Shown piece by piece: positions 44,645 to 57,005 of a stretch of DNA of 64,000 nucleotides. Every line of letters starts with the position of its first letter. Within the stretch, counting starts at the first letter, position 1. The notes under the pieces are model-generated. The model ran no database searches. It was given only the letters and a program-made list of their open reading frames with translations, and was not told the origin of the DNA. The position numbers and the translations under genes are program-made. Origin of the DNA: Membranipora membranacea (taxonomy: Eukaryota; Bryozoa; Gymnolaemata; Cheilostomatida; Membraniporidae). The DNA lies in assembly GCA_914767715.1 (NCBI GenBank), contig OU612068.1, positions 30,998,001 to 31,062,000 of the forward strand, given 5' to 3'.

Positions 44645-46661
44645 ATGGTGAGTAGTAGTGATGTGTGCAAGATATTCCCTGGATTTGTTGTACACTTACC
44701 GACCATAAACCCTGGTTAAAACAACTTGCTAGGGTCTTCAATAAAGTGTTACTTCAATAATAAGTAATGGGGATGGGCACGCTTTTAGAATTGATTGAGT
44801 ATAAGCTCGCTCCAGCAAAATTTTAACTCATCATGTAAAGTTTGAGCCTTGAATGAGACAAAACAACTTTAATAATCAGTTTACTGCAGTGGGATTCAAA
44901 CCCAAGACCTTCAATGCTTGTGGTCCAAGAACTTGCCACCTCCTACTCCTGCATTAGTTTAATCGTAGAGAAATTCAATAAACGTGGCCCTAACACCTTA
45001 CTAGTTTTGGATAAGGATGAAGCAGTTGCAGTATAGAGATATAAACTAGTCCCAGTTTATCTGCATTTTAACCAATACTTCCATGTGATACAAGTTAGCA
45101 TATCACATTATAGAGACTTAGTATTTCCTCCATTCCATTTTGCAGTCGGCGACACTAAAACCCTACTTGACAGCTGTAAGAAATACATTGACGGCAGCGA
45201 TGTGTTTAGAAAATTTCTCTTCTCAGGTTGTGGAGAGACACAACAAACCTGAAGTAGAAGTAAAGTAAGTAGCTTTTAATGCCTACATAATTGAATGTGC
45301 AGATGGATTTTGGTCTGTCTGAATTCCTGATTTTTCAAAATAACCTATATGTGTTCTGTTCAATGCAGCAAGTGACTCACAGCGAGGGCTGGCATAACTG
45401 ACTACCTACATATTGTGAGGTAACTGGTTTAGCTACTGTGGATTAAAAAGTGTTGGTGTTCTATGAAAATACCAGGAGGATATTTGATTATGAGATGTTG
45501 GATTTTGGAATGTACGTACTATATTATAATATATATTGTACTTTAGAACAAGTCGGGAGTTGTTACTGACACCTGTCGTTATTAGTCGTAATGAGAAAGA
45601 ACGCGTCCTTATCGAGGGATCCGTCAACTCACTTAGAATCAGTATCGCCATCAAACAGGTACATTACCCTGGTAATTCATTCATGATATAAATGATGTTA
45701 CTGTTTTTGTGTAGGTGTCAGTATAGTAAATTTATCCAACAGAGAAATTGAATCAATGATAATCCCTATCAGTGTAATTGTTGAAATACTGATAGCTTAA
45801 TTGTTCATTTTTGATAAGATATGTTTCTATGAATGGATCCTCATCAATCCACAGTGCTGGCTTCATATATTGGCCATGATAATGTATGTTGTCCTAGAAT
45901 GGCCTTGAAACAGCACTCGTCATGTGGTTTCTAGCTTGAGACCTTCGTGATGTGCAGTGGTATGCACAACACTGTATGTTCTATTTCCAATTGAGTCGCC
46001 TGCCGACTTTCAAACCACTAGAATTGTAGATCAGATATAAATGGTTATCAGACTAGAAGCAGGGGTAATTTTACCGCATCTGAATGTACTTATAGAACTG
46101 ATGACTAATGGTTTTTGTGATAATATGTTGACTGGTGAGGTCACAGGAGCGTAACTGACACAGCTGTGTGCTGTTATGTTATGTATTTTTATTTCAGGCT
46201 GATGAAATTGAGAAGATCTTGTGCCACAAGTTCACCAATTTTATGATGCAGAGAGCAGAGCACTTTACAATCATGAGGCGTAAACCAATCCAAGTAAGTG
46301 TAGGCGTAACCTTATCCTATGGACTATTTCTACAAGAAAGTTGTTTACTCAGAATGTAGATTGCTGTAGGGAGAGATGGTTTTCGTAGCCATAAGCATAG
46401 CTGGGTACTTCATGCTGCATCTGTTATCTAATTGAAAATCTTTCCGCACACCAGAATGTTGCAGTGATTCTCTTGTTATTGCAGGGATATGACATCAGTT
46501 TTCTAGTTACAAATTTCCACATGGAGCAGATGTACAAACATAAGCTAGTAGATTTCATTATAAGCTTCATGGAGGAGATAGATAAAGAGATCAGTGATCT
46601 GAAGTTATCTGTAAACACTAGAGCTAGAATATGTGCTGCTGAGTTCTTACAGCGGTTCTGA
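44645..46661 (+). CDS. ARPC4: Arp2/3 complex subunit 4 (p20-Arc)
   Basis: Five coding exons (44645-44647, 45146-45264, 45547-45658, 46198-46293, 46485-46661) give 168 residues, exactly the length of the human protein. The sequence is close to the human one throughout: [101 protein letters not shown]4 forms, with ARPC2, the core that holds Arp2 and Arp3 on the mother actin filament. The first coding exon carries only the ATG, followed directly by GTGAGT. The adjacent GAAA-ATG context fits a start. No AATAAA follows closely; ATTAAA at 47150-47155 is a possible signal and would overlap the 3' UTR of SLC25A20. Confidence 0.95.
44865..44960 (-). repeat. tRNA-like SINE fragment in ARPC4 intron 1
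   Basis: On the minus strand GGTGGCAAGTTCTTGG is followed by GGGTTTGAATCCC, which has the spacing and sequence of Pol III A and B boxes. There is no convincing acceptor stem, so it is probably a tRNA-derived SINE head. Confidence 0.45.
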
Positions 46662-47089
46662 TCCCGACTCCTCTAAGTCAGTAGCTCTCATGAACACTAC
46701 ATGGCTCAGGGATTACACTCTTATCTGCCATCTGAAACTTTGCTATTGTCAGGCCATATTATGTTATCAGTAGCTTAAAACAATCTCGGCAGGTTTGCCA
46801 AACATCACAACTCCAAACAGCTGATCTTACTAGGTTTATTCACTTTTTCTTCTGTATTATATTTCAGGAGTGTGCGTTTTTTCTCACTGTTGTGTACCCT
46901 TGTGTGACATACATATCCATTTTGGCTTTATAGAATGTTATTTTACTGTAGTTTCTCAGTGTGACCAAAGATTTCTGACGTTTTCATGAATGTGCAATTT
47001 GTAGTGCTCTCAGTCTAAACAGGGTTTTGATTTGTTGCCAGTAGCTTTTCAACAATAACTCCTCAATTTTTGATGAGTGAAATATCAGT

Positions 47090-47095
47090 TTTATT
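47090..47095 (-). terminator. candidate polyadenylation signal of SLC25A20
   Basis: The minus-strand AATAAA (plus TTTATT) lies about 330 bases after the SLC25A20 stop codon. Confidence 0.45.
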
Positions 47096-47426
47096 TCTGA
47101 CCCAACTGAAATACATTAGTTAGAAAAATGAATGGAATTTTTTTGTGAAATTAAAGCTGGAAAGGAAGAGTTTCAGTAAATCAGATCATCCTGGAATATC
47201 TCTGCTTTCCCTATCATGACACATCAATACAACTCTGACTATCATCATGTGAGCGATTTATGTTTCATATATTTGAGTAATGAGTGAAAAATTGAAGATG
47301 TGTCAACGTTTAGCCAAAAAAATGAGAAGGAAAGTCCCCACATTGCATCGGCATGCTAGTAATGTCAGATAGATTAAGAAAAAATGTTTGAATTTGATTG
47401 TGGAAATTTCTCAGCAAGCCGACTAG

Positions 47427-50400
47427 TTAAGGGAACAGTGTGTTGAGTGTTCGCATCGCCATCTCAAATCCAAAGAAGCATGCCTGAAACAAATGAAGAA
47501 AATACTATAAGTGTGCCTCCCGTCACTTCTACCAATTTCTGTACAACACCTTGATATTTTGGAAATGAGGTATTAGTAGTCAAATAATATCTAGCAGAGC
47601 GAGCGCTTATACAACTTATGGGCTGATATATATTATTCCCTATGACCCAGCAAAACCTGATTTGCGTTTGGCGTCGCTATATAAATGTCCTATCAGCGTG
47701 TTCGACATATCACATTTCGATAGTATATTTTACTGTTATGTAGGTAAAGAGCCATGAATCATCCATGGGTTCTGATGGATATTGGATGTCCTTTTCATGC
47801 TGCATCAATAATATAATATAAAGGACTGTTCAGAGCTGGAGTGTCCTACTGTTATGTGAAATCTGGTAACATTGAGCTACTTACAGCGTTGGCAGGGAAG
47901 GCTCTCACTAACACTGGAGTGATACCTTTAAATAAGCCCTTTGGCCCACTTTCCTTCATTATCTCAGCAAAAACACTTCTTAGTCCATTCTTATATGTAC
48001 CTTCAGGTGCTAAAAGAGCAATTGTTACATTGTCAAGTTTGTGAGTGAATGGTGGGCCATTAATTGCATATGAGAGTTATCTACCTAATATCAGTGAGGG
48101 CACAACTATTGGGTTGACACAAGATAATTAATTATAGAAGTATTGAGGGTATGGTATAAGGAACCAGTACACTGACAGCTAGTAGCTAGGGACAGGATTT
48201 ACTTCTTGTGGGATATAATGTTTATAGAGGTCTGCGGTGGTAGAATTTGACATGACAATAATCCTAAATATCATTACTTCATAAGTATGAAAAAACCGTC
48301 TGAGATGGTAATCTAATCATAATATGACCTCACCCCTTCCCCTTGTTGTGGTTAATTCACAGAATACTGTCCTATAATTAATTAAATTCTCCAATTAAAG
48401 TGTAACTAAAATGCATAAGGATACCAGATTATATCATATTAAACCTCTAAGAGGACTAAGGATACTCCATAAGTAAATATACTACTTGATTACTGTTTTA
48501 AGTAAGACTCACCTGTCTGGTATCGTGACTTGAGAGTATCGGGAACTATAGCTACACACCAATTAGCTATTCCAGTAAGACCTCCACAGGTCAAGAGCAC
48601 AGCTGGATTCAATTCATTTCTCCTAAAAACCAAATAGAGCTATCAGTAAAAAATCGTCATTTGAATTTGGAAGGGTTTCTATAACCGTAAAATTTGTGCC
48701 TGACTGCGCATATTTTTTTGTTTTGTATTTTTGCTATAAAGAAACATTGTAAATTAAGTGAAATGAATGTTCAGAGAAAGTAAATAAAAGCATGGGTCAG
48801 CCAGATAATCTGTGACTAGAGTGGCGGCCAACCCTCCAACTAATTACAAAAACACCACACGAACATCATGAAAAGCCCAGACAAAACATGCCCACCGTAC
48901 CCGCTATCCACCGCACGACCATAGACGCCCCGCCAGCCCAACTGTGAGATCGCACCCTGGCCCTGTCCATACTCCCAAAAGGTACTTGTTGAACAAGGAT
49001 ATGCCATTGCTCAACAAGGACCTCTCTCCTTGCTTGTTGTTGGTCTTAATAATTTCAAGTTTGTTGGATCAAGTGTTGTACTCATGGTTTGTTTTCATAT
49101 TTAAAATATCTTGAATTGAATATGATTTTAATAAAAGTTTTAAAGTTCTGTATTCAAGAAGCATTTGCAATGGCATGATTTTAAGTTTTTCAAAATGACT
49201 AGAAATGTGACCCCCTGGTCCGATTCCCGATTCCCTCGGACCAAACATGTTTCATTATGTATAAATAAGCTATATGAAGCTCTAGGCCCTTTCCACCAAT
49301 AGGTATTTCTGTCTCAATAACTTTCAATTTCTACTCACGCCACCTTTACTGATATGAAGAGAGTATTTATTGTATATGCGCATGGGATTTATTGCCAACC
49401 CCCTATTGCACAAATGGGGACTACGAGCGTGTCTATACATGATATTTCACTTTCCTTTACAGGTAGCGCTGCAGGTTATACATACATAATGAATATAAAA
49501 ATATTGCTTAGACTTACGGTTTTTTGGTCCATTCACCGGCCATGACAAGCAATGTTTCATAAACAGAAAAATATACACCACTGGCAGGAACATCTGAAAA
49601 CGTGGAAAAATTTGACTTGTAATCTGAAAACTGGAGAGATTGTACCTTGGAGAAGATATTGTCTGTTGGAGTGCTCGCATCCCAGAAGGGTAGCTGGGAG
49701 TTAAGCATACTACAGCAAGATGTATGTATGTGTGACACGTAATGACTGTTAAGTTTTAGTTTAAGCACCCAACTGTGTCAGGATAGTCTTTATGGAAAGC
49801 GGGGAAAGTGGTTGATAATGGAATGGTACTACCAGCTATCCCGACGATTTTTGAGCGCTTAAACTAAAGGTGTAGCTAGACAGGCCCACGAAATCGCGTG
49901 GGGAGGCAATTCGACGCGTTGTTGATGCCAAACCACGCCGTTGGCCATGCTAACGATGCATCTTTTCAAAGACCAGCATGTTCGTGTTGTTAACCACGTT
50001 GTGAACCTACACTTCTGTCATTGGCCAGTTGGTACAATAGAGCGTATTTAATTGGCCATTACCCGTACTCATTGGTCATGGCTCATTGGCCACTCACTTA
50101 GCAATGTTGTCACAAGGTGGGTGTGTTTAGCCTATGAAGCCACGCCTACCACGCGTGGGAAGACAATTCCACGCATTTCGTGGGCTCATGTAGCAAGACC
50201 TTAAGTTAGTCGATGAAAAGGCATGGAAGATGTTCAGCTTCCCTGACAAGCCCTAAATATTGTATTATTGAAGCCTATTTACATAATGTGGTAACAGCAA
50301 GGAGTTAGAGATTCCTTGTACAAAGTAAGAAAGACCTATAGTGATTTAGATAATATGCAATATGGATATCAGTCCAAACAAAACCCAGCCAAAAGTTGAT

Positions 50401-53070
50401 CAATAAAAAATAAATCTTCTTGTTGATTCAATTAATTGCTGTATGTGTATGTAAAAGGTTGTGAATGACCTAACAGTAATAAGAAAATTCTTTTCTTGAA
50501 CATTATGAATGATCTTCTTGGACCAACAGATCATTGTTGGACACTGTGCACATATGAGTTATAATGATGATATGTCCAGTACACTGACCCATAATCTGTC
50601 AGTTGTTAAACATAAAACAAGGTGATTAAACTCAAATCCTATAGTCCTATCATCGATGGTAAACACTGGCGTATAGCTGAAAGTTTGCCTCGCATTCTAG
50701 ATAAGTTAGATTTCAGTGCATGAGTTAAATAGAGGCATCAACCTATACCAATTACACTGTGTAGCATTGTATGATATTGCTATCAAATTTGTATTGCTTT
50801 ATGCAAAAAAAACTTGTTAATGCTAACACTCCATATAGTGTCCTGTCCAGGTTTTCTATTGAGTCGATGTGTTTTAACCCTTTTTGGCTGTTTAAGCAGT
50901 CAACCTATCAGGCCATGTGATAAATATTCTTTCACTTATATTTTGCTTTTTGGGTGACTCTTAAGTGGAGAAACGTGATTGTTTTGTATTGAGTGGTATA
51001 TGTAGAATGACAGCGAGTTATCGAAGGACTGTTACAAGTTCACTCCAAAGATTTGTTACAATTTCTTGATATGAACTAGTTTCAGAATTGATCTCCTCCT
51101 CCTCCTCAGGAAGATTCTGTCTGAGAGTTCACTGCTGTTGTCTATGGCAGTAACATAATGAGGTCTCACTAAATTTGATGATTCAGTCTTGTTTCCTTTC
51201 TTAGTATATATGTATCTTACCTCTAAGTAGAGTGGCACCAGTTCCCTTATATACACTCTTGATTCCACCTTCTCTGTACAGTTGTTTAGCACAGTCCATC
51301 GGTCCGGAGTATTTCTTAGTTCCTGAGTCAGCCTGTATCTGAAGCAAACACTTGATTCTCTCGCCTGGAGCCATAATAGCTGTAGTGGCGACTCCAGCCA
51401 CACATCCAGCATTAAATAGCTGCAGCGTACTGAAAATACATAAGCTTGACAGTTATGCATTTGGCAATAAGAAACTGGTAAGTCTCATACAAAACTGTCA
51501 GTGAAGATAATGAATCCTCATAAAACATTTCTCCTCACAACACATAACACAACAGTAATCTTCATGCAGAAGATCCTCTACCTCAATGGGTCATTTTCAT
51601 TCTTCTGTTGTAACTTCTTTCCAATTCCGAATCCGAGGAAACAGACAGCGTACATAGGGGTAACACCAACAATGGGTGCAGCCATTCCCTTGTATAATCC
51701 CAGGAATCCCTACAAAATAGTATATAAAGTATAATGATGGAGGGAATGAAGTGGATGTAAAGGTGAACATAACTGTGTAGAGTTAATCCTAGTTTGTAGC
51801 CAGATGGCTGTGAGTGTGCTGCTCGAGGTAATAGCTCACAGAAAGGGGCTGCTTTACTTTTCTATTGTTTCGGTATAAGTTGTTTTGGTTCCGCTGATGC
51901 CGCGATCATTAGCAGCCAATGAAATCGTGATAAAACTCAGCAATAAACAATACAAACCATCACAAATTAAGTTTGCAAAATTGAAGTACCAACTGATTAC
52001 AGAAAAGCAGATCAATCTATCAAAGAATCTCTTCAGTGCTTGTTGAGATCTTACCTCTTTTGCAATGGTCTTTCGAGCACAGTCCATAAGACCTGCATAT
52101 TGAACAGATTGACCAGGGGCTGGTGTAGGTTGAGTTTGAAGTCGAACCTGAAATAAAAACATTCAGGTTATATTATTATGCACTGCAAAAGTACTAATGG
52201 TGATAGTAATAATTGACGTTAAAAAGAGAAGCCAAAAACTTGTATTTAATTCTTTGCTAGATCAAAGTCCACCAACCAACTTTGTATATCATACTAGATA
52301 CCCAAATGCTTGTAACAGGGAGTAGGTTGCTTGTAACTCTTCTTAACATGGGAGCTTGGCAAGTAGTGGCAGTAGTACTGGCAGTAGTGTAATGTGGGAG
52401 AAGCTATTAAAACTCCCTCAGTTCTATGAATGGGTATATAACTTTTACATATATTAGGACCGTTTGACCGGTTTGAAGGGAGTTGGGCCAAGGTCTTTTT
52501 CTCTTTGGAAGTGGGTGGGAAGCTCCCTCCGTTGGTGATTCCAGCCAAAATACCAAGCCTAGGCCTATTCAAAGTTCAGTGTTGTTATTGTTCAAATAGT
52601 ATCAAACCAAGGAGTAACCCTGTTACTCCTTGGTCAAACAGGTGATAACCATATTCTAAGTTTAAGATGATGGGAGCTATAGTGTTGTTACTGCTGTAGC
52701 ATAGTTGATTGACATGACTGAACTTCATTCCAATCAACAATTCTATGGAGTTCAATAATTAAACTTCCTGCATCTATCTATGCATTCTTTAGTTGTTATT
52801 GAGGCTGCTTTGACCAGCTGATGTAATGTTAGGTGGTTGATTGCACCAACTGAGACAAGAGAAAGAATCAGGAGGAAATTAAGTAGTAAGCACTATTATG
52901 ACTAATTATCCAGTCATGAATTATTAGGTCTCTCTTAATTAAAAATGGTCAAATAGAAGACAACAAACCTTTATTGTGTCCAAGGGGTGACCAGATGCTA
53001 CCAAGCACATACCACCAAATCCCCCTGCAAAGAAATTCTTTACAGGACTGACTTTGTTCTCATCAGACAT
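47427..53070 (-). CDS. SLC25A20: mitochondrial carnitine/acylcarnitine carrier
   Basis: Eight exons on the minus strand, complement(47427-47483, 47885-48009, 48513-48622, 49518-49593, 51221-51429, 51582-51709, 52055-52147, 52969-53070), encode 299 residues (human 301). The three repeats of the mitochondrial carrier family each keep the PX(D/E)XX(K/R) signature: [28 protein letters not shown] and [12 protein letters not shown]. The start [20 protein letters not shown] and the end [18 protein letters not shown] follow SLC25A20. The Gly-Glu-Arg in repeat 2 ([13 protein letters not shown]) is typical of the carnitine carrier. The protein exchanges acylcarnitine for carnitine across the inner mitochondrial membrane for fatty-acid oxidation. 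It is convergent with ARPC4, with 766 bases between stop codons. Confidence 0.95.
49871..50200. mobile_element. MITE-like element with inverted ends, in SLC25A20 intron 5
   Basis: CCCACGAAATCGCGTGG (49885-49901) is mirrored by CCACGCATTTCGTGGG (50169-50184), and weaker pairing runs outward to about 49867 and 50204. The 330-base element is GC-richer than its surroundings and includes several CATTGGCC/TTGGCCA repeats. It has no coding capacity. Confidence 0.7.
50298..50318. repeat. imperfect CAAGGA / TCCTTG hairpin
   Basis: CAAGGAGTT is followed within 20 bases by TTCCTTG. It is a weaker member of the CAAGGAG hairpin set. Confidence 0.4.
52607..52633. repeat. perfect hairpin CCAAGGAGTAAC-CCT-GTTACTCCTTGG
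   Basis: Twelve-base arms (52607-52618, 52622-52633) pair exactly over a three-base loop. It is the longest example of the recurrent CAAGGAGTAAC hairpin and lies in SLC25A20 intron 1. Confidence 0.85.
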
Positions 53071-54642
53071 CTTTGCACTGGGTGTTTTTCAGAAAATATG
53101 AAAGGAAAAACTGACTTAGTTCTGCAGATATATCTAAAATGAGAAAACTGCAGCCACTGTAGTGTATCAAAGGTCACATTGCAATAGACCCACTAATGTC
53201 TATGATTTGAGTCATATAATAATTGCAATGTTGTCCAGTGAGAATAACCTTTGGACTTGGTTGCCAGTGATTCAAGTGGAAGTCATTTTTGGTCTGCTCT
53301 GCACGAATTCATCTCATGCTCCCACTTTGAATGGATGGACTTTGATCTGTGGTAATGCCTACTTAATTTAGTGATTTTTGTCACATCAAGACAATCAAGG
53401 CCATTGTGGATTGGTCATCAGATGTCACCACAATGGTCACACAGTATAATTATATTGTTCAAGACCCAAATCTAAGCCAATATATATATGTATGTTAGCT
53501 CTTAATCAGAGCAAGGAGTAAATAACTCTAACAATAACTCCTTGAACTGAGCAAGAGCCAACACATAACATGCTACTTGTTTATACATATTTACTGCTTT
53601 ATTAGGTATAAGTATTGACTTTGTCGGTTGTTTGCTCATGTAAAAAGAGGAGATAACTCAACTGTCTATGATAGATTTCAATATAATGTTTCTACAGGGA
53701 GTTAGTCAAACATACTAGCCTGACAGGCTGCCGGGGAGGGGGTGTATGGGGAGGACACCACAGCCTGCCCAGGCTGCCAAAATACCCTGTTATGACAATA
53801 AATAATGAGCATGAAACAAACCCCCCCCCCTCCTGTTATGAATAAAGATTGATAGAGGCCAGTAGGTAATCAGTGTTAGTTAACAGTGAATGTAAAGGTT
53901 ACTTCAAGAACTAATTTTTTCATAAAAATGATATACCGTTCTTAATATTCGTATATTTTTTGTCAATATAATACTATAGACTACCTCATATAATGTTTCC
54001 ATTACTGCTCATATTAGTGTTAGAATTGAGATGATCCACTCTATTAATAAAAAATCTGTTGAGAATAGTGAGATAGAGGAGATGAATGTAGTTTGTGGCA
54101 ATATGCCTAACGGTTTATTTGATCATCATAAAATGGCTGAAGGTTGAGAGCCCAGTAGGCTTAAGTTAATTTTAAGTTGTGTTTTGAACTTCCTACAATG
54201 ATATATATTAAGTTACTAATGTACAATGCTTCATTGTAAACGGACCAACTTAAAATCTAAGGAATGTTCCAAAATTGTTTCCAAAATACAGATTTGATGG
54301 ATAAGATAAAACCTTGTCCTGACTTGTAAAGCGCGAAGTCCCTCTCACAAGAAGGCCCAGTTCTGGGTGAGCTCTCAGTTTTTGGTTGGTAGGGTCCAAA
54401 ACTAATTACGACCAATCATAAGGTCGTTGGACTCCGGCGATTAACTACCATTATCAGCCTTATTACATCAAGTGACTGTAAGCCCCTCACGGCATAGCTT
54501 CTCATATACAGGGAAACCCAGTAAAGTAATGACCTCTGTCTCCCATCATAGTTGCCTTGATTAGATAGCTCAAACTCTGGATATGTAAGATTCTTTACAG
54601 CAGACAACATGAGTGTATTGTTGTTATCTTGTCCATCTATGT
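53071..54642. other. intergenic region between SLC25A20 and DNALI1
   Basis: Both genes run on the minus strand, so this holds the SLC25A20 promoter and the DNALI1 3' UTR. A minus-strand AATAAA (plus TTTATT at 54114-54119) is a possible DNALI1 signal. It also contains a C-run near 53821-53830 and one CAAGGAG hairpin. No other gene is seen. Confidence 0.45.
53512..53544. repeat. imperfect CAAGGAGT hairpin
   Basis: CAAGGAGTAA at 53512-53521 and TAACTCCTTG at 53535-53544 pair with one mismatch over a short loop. Same family as the hairpin at 52607-52633; this copy is upstream of SLC25A20. Confidence 0.6.
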
Positions 54643-57005
54643 CTATTTTTTGTTTGGAGCAATTATCCCCTCTAGCTGGTTCTGTAATAGAAACATGAGA
54701 TTGGTTAGACTTTTAAAATGGTCACTCATTTGATCAACTTTCAATCTGTGTCACTACACGCCAAGCAGTGTCATGTTGCTGTGTACAATGGCCGGCACAG
54801 TATTTATTGGAATGAAGAACATTACAGCTTTGATGATTAAACTTTCAAAGATATGCCCCCAGCTCTCTTACCTTGAGCTGTGCATTGGTTCGTTTGAGAA
54901 ACTGTAATTCTTCTGAGTGTTTCTTCTCCTCCACCTGCCTTAGTTCTGCTGCTCGCTTCTCGATCTGCTCACATTTTGCCTTCAGCTCATTAACCTGCCT
55001 CTCTAAATCTCTCTTATCTTGTTCCAGATCTGCTATCTATACATAACGAGACAAACTGACATTACCAGTAACGGGGAATCCTAAATACAGATATAGCCTC
55101 TGTCTAAATCGCTCTGTGTAACAGGTGATCTTTGTCATTTATTCTGTAATACATCATTTGTCTTGCAGGACCAATAGTGACACCTACCTTCTTTTCCATA
55201 TCAGCTTTACCCTGCTCAGCTTGCAGTGCCTTCCTCATACCAAAAGCTACGCTACTCTCGTAAAGTGTCTGATAAGCTGCGATGGTCATTCTGATCTCGT
55301 CTCTAACTCTTAACAGGAGTAATCCCCTCTCGGCACAATTTATAGTGACTTGCCGTATCAGCTCATCTGTATGAAAAAAGCGTTCATGATACGCATGACA
55401 TAAATCTGTCTGGGTTAAAAAAATCTGACAGTAAAGAGGTGTTGTTGATTCTGCAGCTTTGCTTACGATGGATGGCGTTCAAAATCTCCTGTCCACGGAA
55501 AATATTCATACTGGATTAATTCGACTTCAATATTGAGCCTATCATTGCTATTATATAAGCACTATCAGACCAGATCTGGCTCAACAGCTTACCAAAACAT
55601 TGTGAGTAGAGCTCCCGCCTGACAGGACAGATTCCTGTTTCCCTGGCTTGTCGCTGCTGTAACCTTCTATCTAATTCTTCCTGTTGATTCACTACATCGA
55701 GCCTCGTAGCTGGTGTGCTTGAAACCTGCTGAACCTGTCAACAAGACTAGGATATGTACTACTGATTACTTCGATAAATATAGTTGTTATATCGTTTTAT
55801 AAGTTGTCTACGTTCAAAATCTGGAGATATGCGTACAAGTTGTACTACTTTATATAATTTTTTAAAGGTTATTATGACCTGCGCTCTGCATTATATAATT
55901 TGATATCTTATATTGACTTGGACACACTGAGAAACGCTCGTCAAGGTTCTAAGATGAGATGTGACTGGAATGTTTGGGAGGGATATGTCAACGATAGGAA
56001 GTTGAGCAGAAATGATAGACAGTCCACTCACCCATAGTTGACCATTCTCAGTCCATTCCCTGGGTGGAAGAATTGAGTTTAAAATTTCATCTGTCTGTTG
56101 TGCCGACTTGGCATCTACTGGTGGAAGTTTTTTTCCCGGAGGACTAGGAACTGGCCCTGTACCTGGTGTTGGGGATGTAGATGTCACCTTCAGAGCCCTC
56201 GACTACAAAATAAAAGTCAATGTATGTGGTGGTTATTCAGAATGACGTTGTTGTATTTACTTGTAGATCAGATGACACGATTCTTATCTTAGATATAGAC
56301 TGAGACCATAAACATATCATCCGTATTCAAATTCGATCATTTAGACGGACGGCACGACTTGAAGAATTCTGGTAAGCAAAATTCAAATAATCTTTCATCA
56401 ATAAATGTCCTCTCCTCAGTATGATAATGACAACTACCCTAGAGGAGTAGAGTATTCTCAGCAGGAAATTTTTGCTATTTTGCCCGGGTCAAAAATGTGA
56501 ACCGTAACATGACATCGAACTACCCAAATTTGCAAATGTATTGAATAAAACACACAATCATATATATTACATCGGAACTTAAGTTCCACTTTAGTTTTTC
56601 CCATTGATTGAATTCATCCAACTCCATGCTAAGCCATTATCATAAATGCATCCGAGAATAAGCTGCTAATTGTAAATGTGCAGAAATGGAATTACACACC
56701 ATACCTGAAGGCTGAAAATCTTTGACTTTTGCAGGGTTTTAAGGTAGGAGAGACCAAAAGAGATTGGGTCGGACTATAATGAAGTGGGTAGTTAGTTAGG
56801 TTAGTTAGGATCCCAACATACGAAATTAACCACTGAACTGACTTGTTTTAATTCAGTTTCCAGCTAGTGGTTAAAATACAAATCAAATGGCAATGCAGTA
56901 CTGTAAAAAGTTGGCAACAATTACCTTTGGTGTCTTTTTCTCAGTATTCCTGCTAACAAGTACAGGATTGTCATATTTTACCAATGAAGAATTAGGAGGA
57001 ATCAT
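54643..57005 (-). CDS. DNALI1: axonemal dynein light intermediate chain 1 (p28)
   Basis: Six exons on the minus strand, complement(54643-54681, 54872-55036, 55188-55366, 55593-55734, 56032-56202, 56925-57005), encode 258 residues. The sequence follows the family closely: start MIPPNSSLVKYDNPVLVSRN, then LPPREWTENGQLW, QARETGICPVRRELYSQCFD, ELIRQVTINCAERGLLLLRV, MTIAAYQTLYESSVAFGMRK, a C-terminal coiled coil (about 175-245) and the end QLEGIIAPNKK. The p28 chain is a component of inner-arm dyneins of motile cilia and flagella. Its presence shows that the organism makes motile axonemes. The 5' neighbour TMEM248 runs in the opposite direction 1.7 kb away. Confidence 0.95.
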
